A DNA stretch of 64,000 nucleotides from Chlamydia sp. 04-14. GTDB taxonomy: Bacteria; Chlamydiota; Chlamydiia; Chlamydiales; Chlamydiaceae. Positions 23,120-32,858 of this stretch are shown in pieces. The stretch is from NCBI RefSeq assembly GCF_036632095.1, contig NZ_JAPYKW010000001.1, positions 535,216 to 599,215 of the forward strand, in the 5' to 3' direction. Numbering within the stretch: position 1 is the stretch's first letter; the number at the start of each line of letters is the position of its first letter. The notes below the pieces were generated by a model. The model was not told the DNA's origin. It made no database searches and was given only the letters and a program-made list of their open reading frames with translations. Position numbers and translations under genes: made by a program.

Positions 23120-24528
23120 ATTCCTAAATAATGCATGCCCATTGTTTTTAGTCCTGAAGATCGCAGCATACCTTCCTCTACAAGTTGGAACCATATGTCT
23201 GGTTCGTGTCTGTAGGTAGTAATTGCTAGAGTTAGCATGTGAAGGAAATCATTGAAGTTATCTGTCTGGGAAAATGTAAAACCATTAATTCCTGTAGCGA
23301 CAGTATCAGCAAGACCTCCAGTCGATCTCACTAGGGGTACTGTTCCGTAACGCATCCCAATGAGTTGTGTAAGACCACAGGGTTCGAAATGCGAGGGGAT
23401 ACAGATCATATCCGCTGCTCCGTAAACTAATCGAGCTAGAGAATCATTGTAATCTAAGATGATTCGAATATTTGGAGAAGTTGTTAATGATTCTTGTAAG
23501 TTTGTAAATTGGCGCTGAATTTCCTGATCGTAACATGTTCCTACGATAATTAAAGCATAGCCATTTTCCATAGCGTGGAGAATAGCTGCTTTCATAAACT
23601 CAGGACCTTTTTGTTCTACGATGCGAGAAATTACGCACATTAAAGGAGAATATTCAGGAGAGAGTCCTAATTTTTCATACAACGCTATTCTATTTTCTTC
23701 TTTTTTTGTGAACAAAATATCGGGAGCGTCCAGCAAATCTTTGCCATAGTTCACAACCAACGAAGAATCTGTTTCGGGATTCCAGATAGTTTCATCAATA
23801 CCATTTAAAATCCCACAGAAAACATGACGTTTAGCCATCACAGCATCGTGCATTTCATAATCAGAGTAATCATTAAGAATATCCTGAGCATATGTAGGAG
23901 ATACGGTTGTAATGTAATCAGAACAGTATACAGCACCTTTGAGTAATACACTTATTTGCGGATCTCTATACAACTGATAATTACTTAACCCGAAATCACT
24001 GATGCCAGATGCCCCCAGTAATTGTGTGCTGCAATAACCCCGATAGCTAAAATTATGAATTGTAAAAATTCTTTTTGGATAATGTGGGAGATTAGGTTCC
24101 TTTAAAAGTCCTGCTAAGAGCCCCACATGCCAATCATGCATATGCACGATATCGACATGCTCTAATTTTTGAATATACGCTGCTGCAGCGGAGGAAAAAG
24201 CGCTGAAACGTAATGTATCGTCCTCGGTATAGATAGTTGATGTCGAGAAAAGATCTAATTGTGAATCCAATTTAATTATTGTAAGGATCATTCCTTCATA
24301 GGAATAGGAAATAGAAGAGGCATTCTGTCTTCCTAAAAATTCATAAGAAAAAACTTTCTCATCAATTACCTGAGAGGAAAAAGAAGGGGTAATAAGAGGG
24401 AAAAAAGGAAGTAATATTTCAATATCATGGTTTTCAGATAATGCTTTTGATAAACCATAAACAGCATCACCTAATCCACCAGCTTTAATAAAGGGAGCAA
24501 ACTCGACTGTAGCTTGTATGATTTTCAT
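23101..24528 (-). CDS. glgA: Glycogen synthase (ADP-/UDP-glucose type)
   Basis: GT5 glycosyltransferase that extends glycogen. 475 aa. The N-terminal glycogen synthase motif IKAGGLGDAVYGLSKAL holds the K-x-G-G-L sugar nucleotide loop; the C-terminal domain has the EPCGLTQLIGMRYGTVPLVR block and STGGLADTV. Known in chlamydiae to act in the inclusion lumen and possibly be secreted; no secretion signal is obvious by eye. Convergent with pgsA. Confidence 0.95.
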   Translation of the reverse strand: MKIIQATVEFAPFIKAGGLGDAVYGLSKALSENHDIEILLPFFPLITPSFSSQVIDEKVFSYEFLGRQNASSISYSYEGMILTIIKLDSQLDLFSTSTIYTEDDTLRFSAFSSAAAAYIQKLEHVDIVHMHDWHVGLLAGLLKEPNLPHYPKRIFTIHNFSYRGYCSTQLLGASGISDFGLSNYQLYRDPQISVLLKGAVYCSDYITTVSPTYAQDILNDYSDYEMHDAVMAKRHVFCGILNGIDETIWNPETDSSLVVNYGKDLLDAPDILFTKKEENRIALYEKLGLSPEYSPLMCVISRIVEQKGPEFMKAAILHAMENGYALIIVGTCYDQEIQRQFTNLQESLTTSPNIRIILDYNDSLARLVYGAADMICIPSHFEPCGLTQLIGMRYGTVPLVRSTGGLADTVATGINGFTFSQTDNFNDFLHMLTLAITTYRHEPDIWFQLVEEGMLRSSGLKTMGMHYLGIYNSLL

Positions 24529-24701
24529 GGCTTTCTCTTTTCACAGCTTATCTATGCGTCATACCAAGCAGAGAACAAAAATCACAAGACGAAAAGGCCT
24601 ATTTTTTGACGCAATAGTTTGACGTTATGGTAAAATTCTTAATGACTTTGTGATTTTCCTATTTTCAAAAACTGAAGATTAGATAAACTGTAGCCTAATG
24701 T

Positions 24702-24773
24702 TGGGGTGTAGCCAAGCGGTAAGGCAGCGGTTTTTGGTACCGTGCATCGGAGGTTCGAATCCTTTCACCCCAA
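24702..24773 (+). tRNA. tRNA-Gln (UUG anticodon)
   Basis: 72 bases. Acceptor TGGGGTG pairs with CACCCCA (24766-24772), with discriminator A at 24773 and no encoded CCA. Anticodon stem GCGGT/ACCGT encloses TTTTGGT with TTG at 24734-24736. The T loop TTCGAAT is present. The U-G-G-G-G acceptor is typical of bacterial tRNA-Gln. In chlamydiae it would be charged through the Glu-tRNA-Gln amidotransferase route, since I know of no GlnRS there. Confidence 0.96.
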
Positions 24774-24854
24774 GGTTTCTTGTTATTTCTTTTTTTTATT
24801 ATTCACACCACTTTCTGCTGTTTTGTTAAGGAAAATCTCATTTTAGGGAAAAGA

Positions 24855-24882
24855 TTGACTTTTTCCGAGATAGAGCTATAAT
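24855..24882 (+). promoter_or_regulatory. Housekeeping-type promoter for rplY-pth
   Basis: TTGACT (24855-24860), 16-bp spacer, TATAAT (24877-24882). Near-consensus -35 and perfect -10, about 135 bp before the rplY start and after the tRNA, so the leader would be long. Confidence 0.75.
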
Positions 24883-25016
24883 TTTGCCTCGAAAACTGTT
24901 CAGATATATGTTCTAGACATGACAGTCGATGGTCCCTAGTAAAACACATTTTAGCTCTAGGAGTCAGTGTTTCGCTAAGGGTTCTTTTAGCTCAAGATTA
25001 TGGAGAATAGCACATT

Positions 25017-25574
25017 ATGGAGCTCGTAGTTACAAGTCGCGAGACTGATAAAAAATCTTTGCTTAAAAAAATTCGTCAAACAGGAGGAATCCCTGCTGTT
25101 ATTTATTCAGGCGGAAAGAGCTTGGCTAATATCATTGTTGACGCTCACGTATTTAGTAAATTTTTATCTGGCCTAGAAAGCGGTGCGCTATCTTCTACAA
25201 TTTTTTCTTTATCTTACGAAGGTCGTACGATTAAGGCCTTAGTTAAAGATATTCAATATCAAGTTACCTCATACAAAGTAATTCACTTAGATTTTGAAGA
25301 ACTTATAGAAGATCGTGATGTGAAATTAAATATTCCAATCCGCTGTATTAATGCTGTGGATTGTGTTGGCGTTAAATTAGGTGGATCTTTAAGACAAGTG
25401 ATCCGTGCTTTACGCGTCGTGTGTAAACCTAAAGATATTGTGCCTTGCTTAGAATTGGATGTTCGGTCGTTGGGGTTGTCTCAGACAAGAAAACTGGCTG
25501 ATATTAATATCCCTGAAGGACTTCGTCCGGTTACTTCTTTGAAGGAAGTTGTTGTAACAGTATCTAGAAGATAA
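25017..25574 (+). CDS. rplY: 50S ribosomal protein L25/Ctc family
   Basis: Binds 5S rRNA. 185 aa, the long CTC form with an N-terminal L25 domain ([17 protein letters not shown]) and a C-terminal beta domain (GVKLGGSL...RALRVVCKP). The leader from the promoter at 24855 is long. Followed 8 bp later by pth. Confidence 0.93.
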   Translation: MELVVTSRETDKKSLLKKIRQTGGIPAVIYSGGKSLANIIVDAHVFSKFLSGLESGALSSTIFSLSYEGRTIKALVKDIQYQVTSYKVIHLDFEELIEDRDVKLNIPIRCINAVDCVGVKLGGSLRQVIRALRVVCKPKDIVPCLELDVRSLGLSQTRKLADINIPEGLRPVTSLKEVVVTVSRR

Positions 25575-25582
25575 TTTTAATT

Positions 25583-26134
25583 ATGACGATGCTGATTGTT
25601 GCCATAGGGAATCCAGGGCGTCAATATACATGGACGCGGCATAATATAGGGTTTCTTTTTGCGGACAAGCTGCTTCAAGGATTTTCTGGAGCTCAATTTA
25701 AAGAAGCTCGCAAATTATTTTCTGATATTGCCCAAGTGGAATCGCCTAAAGGGACCATGGTTTTTATTAAGCCTAAGACTTATGTCAACCTAAGCGGTAA
25801 GGCTGTTTCAGCAGTTAAGGAATATTATGATATTGCCACGGACCATATTTTAGTTCTCGCTGATGATGTGAATCAACCTTTCGGTAACGTGCGTCTCCGC
25901 CAGAATGCTGGTGGTGGTGGCCACAAAGGTATAAAAAGTATCACGCAGAGCTTAGGTTCGAATGATTACTGGCAAATGCGTTTAGGTGTAGGTCGACCTC
26001 AAAGAGAAGATATAGAGTTGTCAGACTTCGTTCTCGGACAGTTTACTGAAGAAGAACAGATTGGAATACAATCTTTATTTATCGAGGCCAGTGCGTTATT
26101 TTCTCAATGGTGTTCTGGGACTCAAACTGCCTAA
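25583..26134 (+). CDS. pth: Peptidyl-tRNA hydrolase
   Basis: Releases peptides from stalled peptidyl-tRNA. 183 aa. [16 protein letters not shown] holds the catalytic His; [10 protein letters not shown] and [14 protein letters not shown] hold the conserved Asn and Asp, and the [11 protein letters not shown] loop follows. The start may be the first ATG or the second, two codons on. Downstream of rplY, a common bacterial pairing. Confidence 0.96.
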   Translation: MTMLIVAIGNPGRQYTWTRHNIGFLFADKLLQGFSGAQFKEARKLFSDIAQVESPKGTMVFIKPKTYVNLSGKAVSAVKEYYDIATDHILVLADDVNQPFGNVRLRQNAGGGGHKGIKSITQSLGSNDYWQMRLGVGRPQREDIELSDFVLGQFTEEEQIGIQSLFIEASALFSQWCSGTQTA

Positions 26135-26211
26135 GAGATCCTATAAGTAATTTTTATAGACTAGGATGTCTTAGGGAAATAAACTACTCTAGCTATGTTT
26201 AGGAGTTTTTA

Positions 26212-26550
26212 ATGAAAGAAAAAAAAGCCCAACTTTACGAAGGGGCGTATGTATTTAGCGTTACTCTGAGTGAGGAAGCTAGACGCAAGGCTTTGGAGAA
26301 GGTAACTTCAGGTATCACAAATTACGGTGGTGAAATTCTAAAAATTCATGATCAAGGACGCAAAAAATTGGCGTATACTATTCGTGGAGCTAGAGAAGGT
26401 TACTACTATCTTATCTATTTTACAGTAGTTCCTGGAGTAATAGCCGAACTATGGAAAGAGTATCATCTTAATGAAGATCTTCTCAGATTCTTAACTCTTA
26501 AGACTGATGCTGTTAAAGAAGTTTTAGAGTTTGCGTCATTGCCAGAATAA
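26212..26550 (+). CDS. rpsF: 30S ribosomal protein S6
   Basis: 112 aa. Starts with YEGAYVFS, with the S6 pattern of RRKALEKV, a GGEILKIHDQGRKKLAY strand pair and YYYLIYFTV. First gene of the rpsF-rpsR-rplI-ispE unit, with AGGAG before the ATG. Confidence 0.95.
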   Translation: MKEKKAQLYEGAYVFSVTLSEEARRKALEKVTSGITNYGGEILKIHDQGRKKLAYTIRGAREGYYYLIYFTVVPGVIAELWKEYHLNEDLLRFLTLKTDAVKEVLEFASLPE

Positions 26551-26566
26551 TTTTTAAGGAGAAAAC

Positions 26567-26815
26567 ATGAATAAGCCTGTTCATAATAATGAACACAGAA
26601 GGAAGCGTTTTAATAAGAAATGTCCTTTTGTTTCCGCAGGTTGGAAAACAATCGATTATAAAGATACGGAAACTTTAAAAAAATTCATTACGGAAAGAGG
26701 TAAGATCTTACCTAGAAGAATTACAGGTGTCTCTTCCCGCTTCCAAGGTACACTTACCCTAGCTATTAAGAGAGCACGTCATATAGGGTTACTACCTTTC
26801 GTAGCAGAAGATTAA
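26567..26815 (+). CDS. rpsR: 30S ribosomal protein S18
   Basis: 82 aa basic protein. Contains [20 protein letters not shown] and [20 protein letters not shown], the S18 signature. 16 bp after rpsF, preceded by AAGGAG. Confidence 0.96.
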   Translation: MNKPVHNNEHRRKRFNKKCPFVSAGWKTIDYKDTETLKKFITERGKILPRRITGVSSRFQGTLTLAIKRARHIGLLPFVAED

Positions 26816-26835
26816 TTTAGAGGAAGAGAGACAAA

Positions 26836-27354
26836 ATGAAACAACAACTACTTTTACTAGAGGATGTTGATGGTTTAGGCCGTAGTGGCGATATCGTAAC
26901 CGCACGTCCTGGATATGTCCGTAACTATCTTATGCCTAAAAGGAAAGCCGTAATAGCTGGAGCCGGAACTTTGCGATTGCAAGCGAAGCTAAAAGAGGAA
27001 CGGTTACTACGTGCTGCAGAAGATAGAGCAGAATCTGAGAAATTAGCAGACGCTCTCAGAGATGTTATTCTTGAGTTTCGAGTTCGCGTAGACCCAGATA
27101 ATAACATGTATGGTTCTGTCACAATTAGTGATATTATTGATGAAGCAGCTAAGAAAAATATTATTCTTACGCGTAAGAATTTCCCACATTCTCATTATGC
27201 AATTAAGAATCTCGGGAAAAAAAGTGTGCCTCTGAAACTCAAGGAAGATGTTACTGCAACTTTGTTTATTGAAGTGTCTTCTGAAAGTTCATATATCACC
27301 GTTCTTAATCAACAGCCAGCCGAAGAAGAGCCAGCTGCTGAAGAATCAAACTAG
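26836..27354 (+). CDS. rplI: 50S ribosomal protein L9
   Basis: 172 aa. The N-terminal domain reads LLLEDVDGLGRSGDIVTARPGYVRN (shortened in conserved spacing), joined by the long helix to the C-terminal domain. The tail (PAEEEPAAEESN) is an acidic extension. 20 bp after rpsR. Confidence 0.96.
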   Translation: MKQQLLLLEDVDGLGRSGDIVTARPGYVRNYLMPKRKAVIAGAGTLRLQAKLKEERLLRAAEDRAESEKLADALRDVILEFRVRVDPDNNMYGSVTISDIIDEAAKKNIILTRKNFPHSHYAIKNLGKKSVPLKLKEDVTATLFIEVSSESSYITVLNQQPAEEEPAAEESN

Positions 27355-27362
27355 GCTATTTA

Positions 27363-27388
27363 AGGTGAGAAGGATACACTTCTCACCT
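27363..27388 (+). promoter_or_regulatory. Perfect hairpin between rplI and ispE
   Basis: AGGTGAGAAG (27363-27372) pairs with CTTCTCACCT (27379-27388), loop GATACA. TATAAAAAAA follows instead of a T run, so it should not terminate plus-strand transcription. It may stabilise the ribosomal message or throttle read-through into ispE. Confidence 0.55.
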
Positions 27389-27405
27389 ATAAAAAAAGCA
27401 GTTTT

Positions 27406-28281
27406 ATGGATTTTTTTTCTCCAGCAAAGCTCAATCTTTTTTTAAAACTTCATGGTAAAACTTCTCATGGTTTCCATGAGATGACTACCCAATATCAGAC
27501 TATTGATTTCGGAGATAATCTATATTTAGAGAGTAGCAACGAAGATACTCTTATTTGTAACCTACCGGAATTAAGTACTCCAGAGAACCTCATATGGAAA
27601 AGTCTTCAGATTTTTAGAGATTATACTCAGATACATGATCCCGTAAGCTGGAGATTGTATAAGCGTATTCCTATAGGAGCTGGTGTAGGTGGTGGTAGTA
27701 GCAATGCTGCAACGGCACTCTACGCTTTAAATAAGCATTTCCAAACACAATTATCCAATGATGTTCTTCAAGAATTAGGAAAAAAGATAGGTATGGATGT
27801 ACCTCTATTTTTTTCATCAGGCTCTGCCATAGGCATAGGCTGTGGTGAGGAGATTCTTCCTTATGAAGGTTACAATTGTGAAGAGAGATATGTGTTATAT
27901 TTTTCTGATAAAGGAGTACTTACTAAAGATGCTTTCTCTTATGTGCATCCCGATGATTTTTCCCATAGGGAAGAAAGTATAGATTTGTACACGAGAGAAA
28001 ATGATTTAGAGAAGTCCGTATTTCGTTTTCGTAAGGATCTCGAAGAGAAAAAACAAATGCTAAAAAGGATGTGGAGTCCTTTTCATGCTCATGTCGGTAT
28101 GTCTGGAGCTGGGGCAACTTTATTTGTAAGCTATCCCAGAGAAATGGAAACAGATCCTTCTATAGCCAAAGCTATTCATACTATTATCCAAGATAGTCGC
28201 GGTTTACTTGTAAATAGCCTGCACAAACACAGTGATGAATGGTTTCTGAATCCCAATAATTTATTTACAGCAACAAGATAA
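27406..28281 (+). CDS. ispE: 4-diphosphocytidyl-2-C-methyl-D-erythritol kinase
   Basis: GHMP kinase of the MEP isoprenoid pathway. 291 aa. FFSPAKLNLFLKLHGK and the ATP loop PIGAGVGGGSSNAA are typical; GMSGAGATLFV is the third GHMP motif. ATG at 27406; an overlapping frame across the rplI end is a shadow. Its last 21 bp overlap the convergent small gene at 28261. Confidence 0.95.
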   Translation: MDFFSPAKLNLFLKLHGKTSHGFHEMTTQYQTIDFGDNLYLESSNEDTLICNLPELSTPENLIWKSLQIFRDYTQIHDPVSWRLYKRIPIGAGVGGGSSNAATALYALNKHFQTQLSNDVLQELGKKIGMDVPLFFSSGSAIGIGCGEEILPYEGYNCEERYVLYFSDKGVLTKDAFSYVHPDDFSHREESIDLYTRENDLEKSVFRFRKDLEEKKQMLKRMWSPFHAHVGMSGAGATLFVSYPREMETDPSIAKAIHTIIQDSRGLLVNSLHKHSDEWFLNPNNLFTATR

Positions 28282-28488
28282 TAAGGTGCCTTCAGCAACG
28301 GAAGCTATCTTACTTGCCTCTACAGAAAGAGCACTTTCAGCTTGGCAAACTTCATACGGCTGATCAGCGTTTTCCTGCTCAGGTGAAGACCTAAGTACAC
28401 ACGAAGAAGCAGCAGTAATTCTTTGAAGAGCTTTTTTTATCTCGTCAGTATCGTTATCAGTAGTCAGTAGTGTAATTGTATGTGACAT
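28261..28488 (-). CDS. Small hypothetical protein with Cys-rich tail
   Basis: 75 aa, Ser/Thr/Ala/Glu rich, no signal or membrane segment, ending LLSCCCK. A GAGGG stretch lies 5 bases before the ATG, which supports translation. Convergent with ispE, overlapping by 21 bp. No family recognised. It may be a small chlamydial protein left out of some annotations. Confidence 0.5.
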   Translation of the reverse strand: MSHTITLLTTDNDTDEIKKALQRITAASSCVLRSSPEQENADQPYEVCQAESALSVEASKIASVAEGTLLSCCCK

Positions 28489-28682
28489 AGTTAGACCCTC
28501 ATCTCTCTCTTTTACTTATAGAAATAAAAAATTTTTTACAATTTCTTTCCTACATTCTATTTCCAACAGAGAGGGAATTCTCAATTGTTTACCTTGGTTT
28601 CAGGAAAAGGTTTTTGAGTCTTTATTTTTACTCAAAATATCTCTATTGCTAATTATAAGAATTAGCGTCTCCTAGGTTGTTT

Positions 28683-30035
28683 ATGATTTTACCTCAGTAT
28701 TCTTCATCATTGAAGACAGGGGCGGCTCTACTTTTTTTCTTCTCTATATTACATACGTTTCTTACGCCTTGGCTGTTCAGTCAGTGTCAATTATATCAGC
28801 ATAAGAAAATGGTATTTCCTGAAAGGTGGAAAAAATATCTTTGGCTAAGTGAATTCTATCGATTGATAAGTAGGGTAGAGCTAGTTTTCGTTCTTTGGGC
28901 AGCTCCCCTGTTTTTATGGTTTCTCTATTCTGAGGGTTATAGAGTGACTATGAGTTATTTCAATAGCAGGAATTATGTATTCTCCCTCTTTATTGTTATT
29001 ATGCTCATTCTTCTTGAATCGCGACCTATTGTTTATTTCTCAGAACGTATTTTTTCAAATATTGCGAAAATAGGTCGACGGTCTCCGCGATGTTGGTGGT
29101 GGACTCTGATGATAGCCTCACCACTATCTGCAGTGCTTCTTAAAGAAACAGGAGCTATGATTATTGCCGCGACGTTGCTCGTTAGGAACTTTTATAAGTT
29201 CTCTCCATCTCCGCGTTTTGCTTACGCAACAATGGGATTGCTATTTTCTAATATTTCTATGGGAGGATTGACATCTGCACTATCTTCTAGAGCTCTATTT
29301 ATTATTTTGCCCTCAGTGAAATGGGGAAATAGCTTTATTTTAAAATATTTCTGTTGGAAATCTGTGATTTCCATCTTATTATCGACGACTATTTACTATC
29401 TTATTTTTAGAAAGGAATTTAATAATTTCCCTAAGGTAGTAACAAATCCTTCTATGATGAATGAACGCGTCCCGAAATGGATTATTTTTGTTCATATTGT
29501 TCTTGTTGGTTCTGTAATCCTAGCGAGGTCTGTACCATTATTAATGGCTGCTATTTTAATATTTTATTTAGGATTTCAGAAATTTACCATTTTCTATCAG
29601 CATGCAATCAATATTTCGAAAGTTTGCTTTGTAGGACTATTTTATGCGGGTCTTGTGATTTTCGGAGAACTTCAAGAATGGTGGGTTTTAGAGCTGATGC
29701 ATAGAATGTCAGATTTTGGTTATATGATTACTTCATATACCTTATCTATATTCTTAGATAATGCTTTGGTGAATTATCTCGTGCATAACCTTCCTGTCGC
29801 TACGGATTGTTTCCTTTATCTCGTCATAGCTGGGTGTATGTCTGCAGGAGGGCTTACAATTATTTCGAATATGCCAAATATTGTGGGCTATCTCATCTTA
29901 AGGCCTTCATTCCCATCTTCATCATTATCTTTAGGATGGTTATTTTTATTTGCTTTAGGACCATCAATAATATCTCTGATGACATTTTGGTTTCTCAGAG
30001 ATATTCCTGAATTCATTTACTGTTTCTTCAGATAG
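28683..30035 (+). CDS. Integral membrane protein, putative Na+/H+ antiporter
   Basis: 450 aa from the ATG at 28683. About ten hydrophobic helices over the whole length. MIASPLSAVLLKETGAMIIA and the ISNMPNIVGYLI loop near the end recall ion-transporter half-helices. It has the position of CT805, annotated in related genomes as a putative Na+/H+ antiporter; I cannot confirm the ion from motifs alone. Convergent with ptr, 7 bp between stops. Confidence 0.75.
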   Translation: MILPQYSSSLKTGAALLFFFSILHTFLTPWLFSQCQLYQHKKMVFPERWKKYLWLSEFYRLISRVELVFVLWAAPLFLWFLYSEGYRVTMSYFNSRNYVFSLFIVIMLILLESRPIVYFSERIFSNIAKIGRRSPRCWWWTLMIASPLSAVLLKETGAMIIAATLLVRNFYKFSPSPRFAYATMGLLFSNISMGGLTSALSSRALFIILPSVKWGNSFILKYFCWKSVISILLSTTIYYLIFRKEFNNFPKVVTNPSMMNERVPKWIIFVHIVLVGSVILARSVPLLMAAILIFYLGFQKFTIFYQHAINISKVCFVGLFYAGLVIFGELQEWWVLELMHRMSDFGYMITSYTLSIFLDNALVNYLVHNLPVATDCFLYLVIAGCMSAGGLTIISNMPNIVGYLILRPSFPSSSLSLGWLFLFALGPSIISLMTFWFLRDIPEFIYCFFR

Positions 30036-30042
30036 GAAAAAC

Positions 30043-32856
30043 CTAACGGTCTTTCCCTTGAATATATACAGGAATTTCTGATCCTAATTTTTGATTTAGA
30101 AATTCTTGGCAATAAGTTTTGAAAGTCACGTAATCCATAGCTTTAGCAGCCGTAATCTTTTCATTGGGAAGTGAGAATTGTACAGAAGCTTTTTCAAAGG
30201 CTAAGGAAAATAAAGCTGATCCCATAGACTCTAAGGAATATGACGGGTCTGTGATGTTTTTTATATAGGCGTCTTTTAAATCAGAAAAATATTGTTCAGA
30301 CATTCCAAATTTCTCTGGAGATATAGCGACTTCTTCAATGAATGTTTTTGTTTTTATTACAAGCTCTTGAGGTGTGTAGGCATTAGAACGGATGTAAAAT
30401 AAACCTGAAGGACATAATAAAGGTTCATGATAACACGCTCCTATAACATAGCCTAATTGTTGTTCTGTTCGCAAATGAGCAAAGGCTATGTGGTGTAACC
30501 ATTTAAACATCATTTCTGTAGCAACAATATGCTCCACAGAAGAGGAATGTTTATCCTGAAGAACTAAGAGCATAGCGTTCCCAGATAAAGGGTAATCTAT
30601 TTCTATATTTGAGATGTCTTTATCTTGTCTTTGATAATAGAAAGAATCCGCTTCATACGTAGGGTAAGAAGAAACGAAGTCTTTAACAATGGTTACTAAT
30701 TCTTGTTCTTGCCTCTTTGAGGGTGGTCCGAGAACCATAGCCTCAACATGCAGCTGTTCAAACATAATTTTTGAAAAATTTTCTACTTCTTCAAAATTCA
30801 TAGTTTGAAGTGCAGTCAATTTATCATGATAGGAATAGACATCGTTTAGGGTATAAGACCAAAGCCTATCCATACCTGCTCGTATAGGGCATTCTGAGAT
30901 TTTTCTTTGATAGGTTTCCATAAGCTGTTGCTTATGTATATCGAATCTCTCTTGATTTATAGAGGGTTTTAGCGAAGCTAAAATAGATTTCAATAGGATG
31001 GGTGCTGTTGCATTATATCCAGTGATTTCTAAATTCAACCCATCTCCACGTAAGGAAGTCGAGAAGAAAAGACCGGCTTGAGCTGCTAGATAGTATTGCT
31101 TAAGGAGATTTTCATTAATTGCTAGGGAGCATAGATCTGTAGCTATTAATGAACGGATGTCTTTCCTAGAGATATTAGGAGAGCGCATGCGCAAGTTTAT
31201 AGTAAGCTTGGGCATGGTATAGAAATGATCTTCACAATAGTAGAAGGTAAGACCAGTATCTTCATAAGCTAGCTGAGGTTTGAACGGGAATTCCTTATTG
31301 TCTATTTTGGATACTTCTGAAACTTCAATATTTTTCGGAATATAGATATTTGGTTGAGGTAGAGCCATGCATTCTTGTACAGAAGCCTGCTTGTAAGATT
31401 CTAAATCTGGTAGGGATTTTTCATAATAATCCATTTTAAAAATGTTATCATAATGCTTTGTCGCATCCTGCCAATTCTCAGGATTTTTTGTTGACAACAC
31501 ATAACGGGCTTGATAGGGATCTGAAAGAATCGTTAGGATACCTTGTTCTTCTTCGAAAGAGTATTGTGGATAAACAAGTGATTGATACGGATAGGTAGTT
31601 AAATCCTCATCTATGAGGTCTGCAATTTGTCCCTGAAGGGTTCTAAAGAGATCTGTTTTTGAACTGTAGCAATATTCTAGGGCATTAATTGTAGAAATAT
31701 CTTTCAAACAATATTCAGGAATTCCTTGTTTTTGGATTTGATGTAGGTATTTAAAAGTGTGGAGTAATACTTTTGAGTATTCCCTCTCACCCTTTTCTGT
31801 GAGTTGATAATAGATAGTAAAATTTCCTGTGCTTTCTGAAGTTTTATAAAATCCAGAATCAAACTCTGTAATAAGTTTTTCTTCTTTTAATAAAGAGACG
31901 AGACTATCTGTTGCTTCGTGATTCAACACATAAGCAAGCGCTGCGTAACAACCGAGAGGGGCTTGAGATGTGTTATAGAGATGCCAATAAATCTTTATGC
32001 TTGCTGTAGGTTCTACAGCAGAATTAATATAAAGTTTCCCCGATGAGAGATCCTCCCCTGAAGGAGAGAACGCTTTTCTATGAAGATTATTTTTCTTTGA
32101 AGGAATCTTGGAAAAGATTTTTGGGAAAATTTTTACAGCTTTTTCTATCGGTTCTGTTGTATGAATAACACCAATCATATTTTCAGGATGATAATGCTGA
32201 TCGAACCAAGCGTGCATATCCTGAGATCTTACTTGTGCTAAAGTAGAGGCATTCCCGCATCCGAATCTTTGGACAGGGTGTCCTTTAGGAGCAATAAGTT
32301 GTTGAATGCGATGTACACGACGAAGATCCTTATTTGGATGCATAGCAAATTCTTGGTGTACAGCATTTTTCTCCCTGTCAATATCTTCCTGATCGAAAAG
32401 AGGTTGAATAAATAAATGGACAAATTGATCGATGGCTTCAGAAAATGCTGAGTTCTTTATAGAGAATAAATAACTAGTTGTATAGGAGCTTGTGTAGGCG
32501 TTGTAGGTGCCATTATTATTACTTAAAAAATGAGAAAATCCATCGCTATTTGGATATTTCTCATTTCCTAAAAAGACGCAGTGTTCTGTTAAATGTGCTA
32601 ATCCAGGGAATTCTTTAGGATCCGAGGAATTCCCTGTTTTTACTGCTAAAGCTGCTCCTGAAATTGAGATTCCTGGATTAGAAATTATTAGCAATTGAAG
32701 CCCATTTGCACAGATAACCTTGGCAGTTTTTTGATCTGCTATAGATGGGGTAAGAACTTTTAGTGGGCACTGATCAGGGATTATCCGTGTGTGTTGTTTG
32801 CATGATGTTACTAGTAGAGATAGTAGTAAAGTAACAGACAGTGCCTTCCACTTCAT
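30043..32856 (-). CDS. ptr: Insulinase-family zinc metalloprotease, lipoprotein
   Basis: M16 protease, 937 aa. The inverted zinc motif HLTEH is in GLAHLTEHCVFLGNEKYP, and the third ligand Glu lies in the REKNAVHQEF stretch, the full M16A signature. Residues 1-19 form a lipoprotein signal with lipobox LVTSC, so it should be anchored in the envelope and face the periplasm. A second M16 half, lacking the motif, follows as in pitrilysins. Begins 2 bp after the plsB stop, in a rng-plsB-ptr unit. Confidence 0.93.
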   Translation of the reverse strand: MKWKALSVTLLLSLLVTSCKQHTRIIPDQCPLKVLTPSIADQKTAKVICANGLQLLIISNPGISISGAALAVKTGNSSDPKEFPGLAHLTEHCVFLGNEKYPNSDGFSHFLSNNNGTYNAYTSSYTTSYLFSIKNSAFSEAIDQFVHLFIQPLFDQEDIDREKNAVHQEFAMHPNKDLRRVHRIQQLIAPKGHPVQRFGCGNASTLAQVRSQDMHAWFDQHYHPENMIGVIHTTEPIEKAVKIFPKIFSKIPSKKNNLHRKAFSPSGEDLSSGKLYINSAVEPTASIKIYWHLYNTSQAPLGCYAALAYVLNHEATDSLVSLLKEEKLITEFDSGFYKTSESTGNFTIYYQLTEKGEREYSKVLLHTFKYLHQIQKQGIPEYCLKDISTINALEYCYSSKTDLFRTLQGQIADLIDEDLTTYPYQSLVYPQYSFEEEQGILTILSDPYQARYVLSTKNPENWQDATKHYDNIFKMDYYEKSLPDLESYKQASVQECMALPQPNIYIPKNIEVSEVSKIDNKEFPFKPQLAYEDTGLTFYYCEDHFYTMPKLTINLRMRSPNISRKDIRSLIATDLCSLAINENLLKQYYLAAQAGLFFSTSLRGDGLNLEITGYNATAPILLKSILASLKPSINQERFDIHKQQLMETYQRKISECPIRAGMDRLWSYTLNDVYSYHDKLTALQTMNFEEVENFSKIMFEQLHVEAMVLGPPSKRQEQELVTIVKDFVSSYPTYEADSFYYQRQDKDISNIEIDYPLSGNAMLLVLQDKHSSSVEHIVATEMMFKWLHHIAFAHLRTEQQLGYVIGACYHEPLLCPSGLFYIRSNAYTPQELVIKTKTFIEEVAISPEKFGMSEQYFSDLKDAYIKNITDPSYSLESMGSALFSLAFEKASVQFSLPNEKITAAKAMDYVTFKTYCQEFLNQKLGSEIPVYIQGKDR

Positions 32857-32858
32857 TC

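Noticed and set aside
27248..27445. Open frame bridging rplI and ispE
   Set aside because: Overlaps both genes in another frame, contains the hairpin, no start context.
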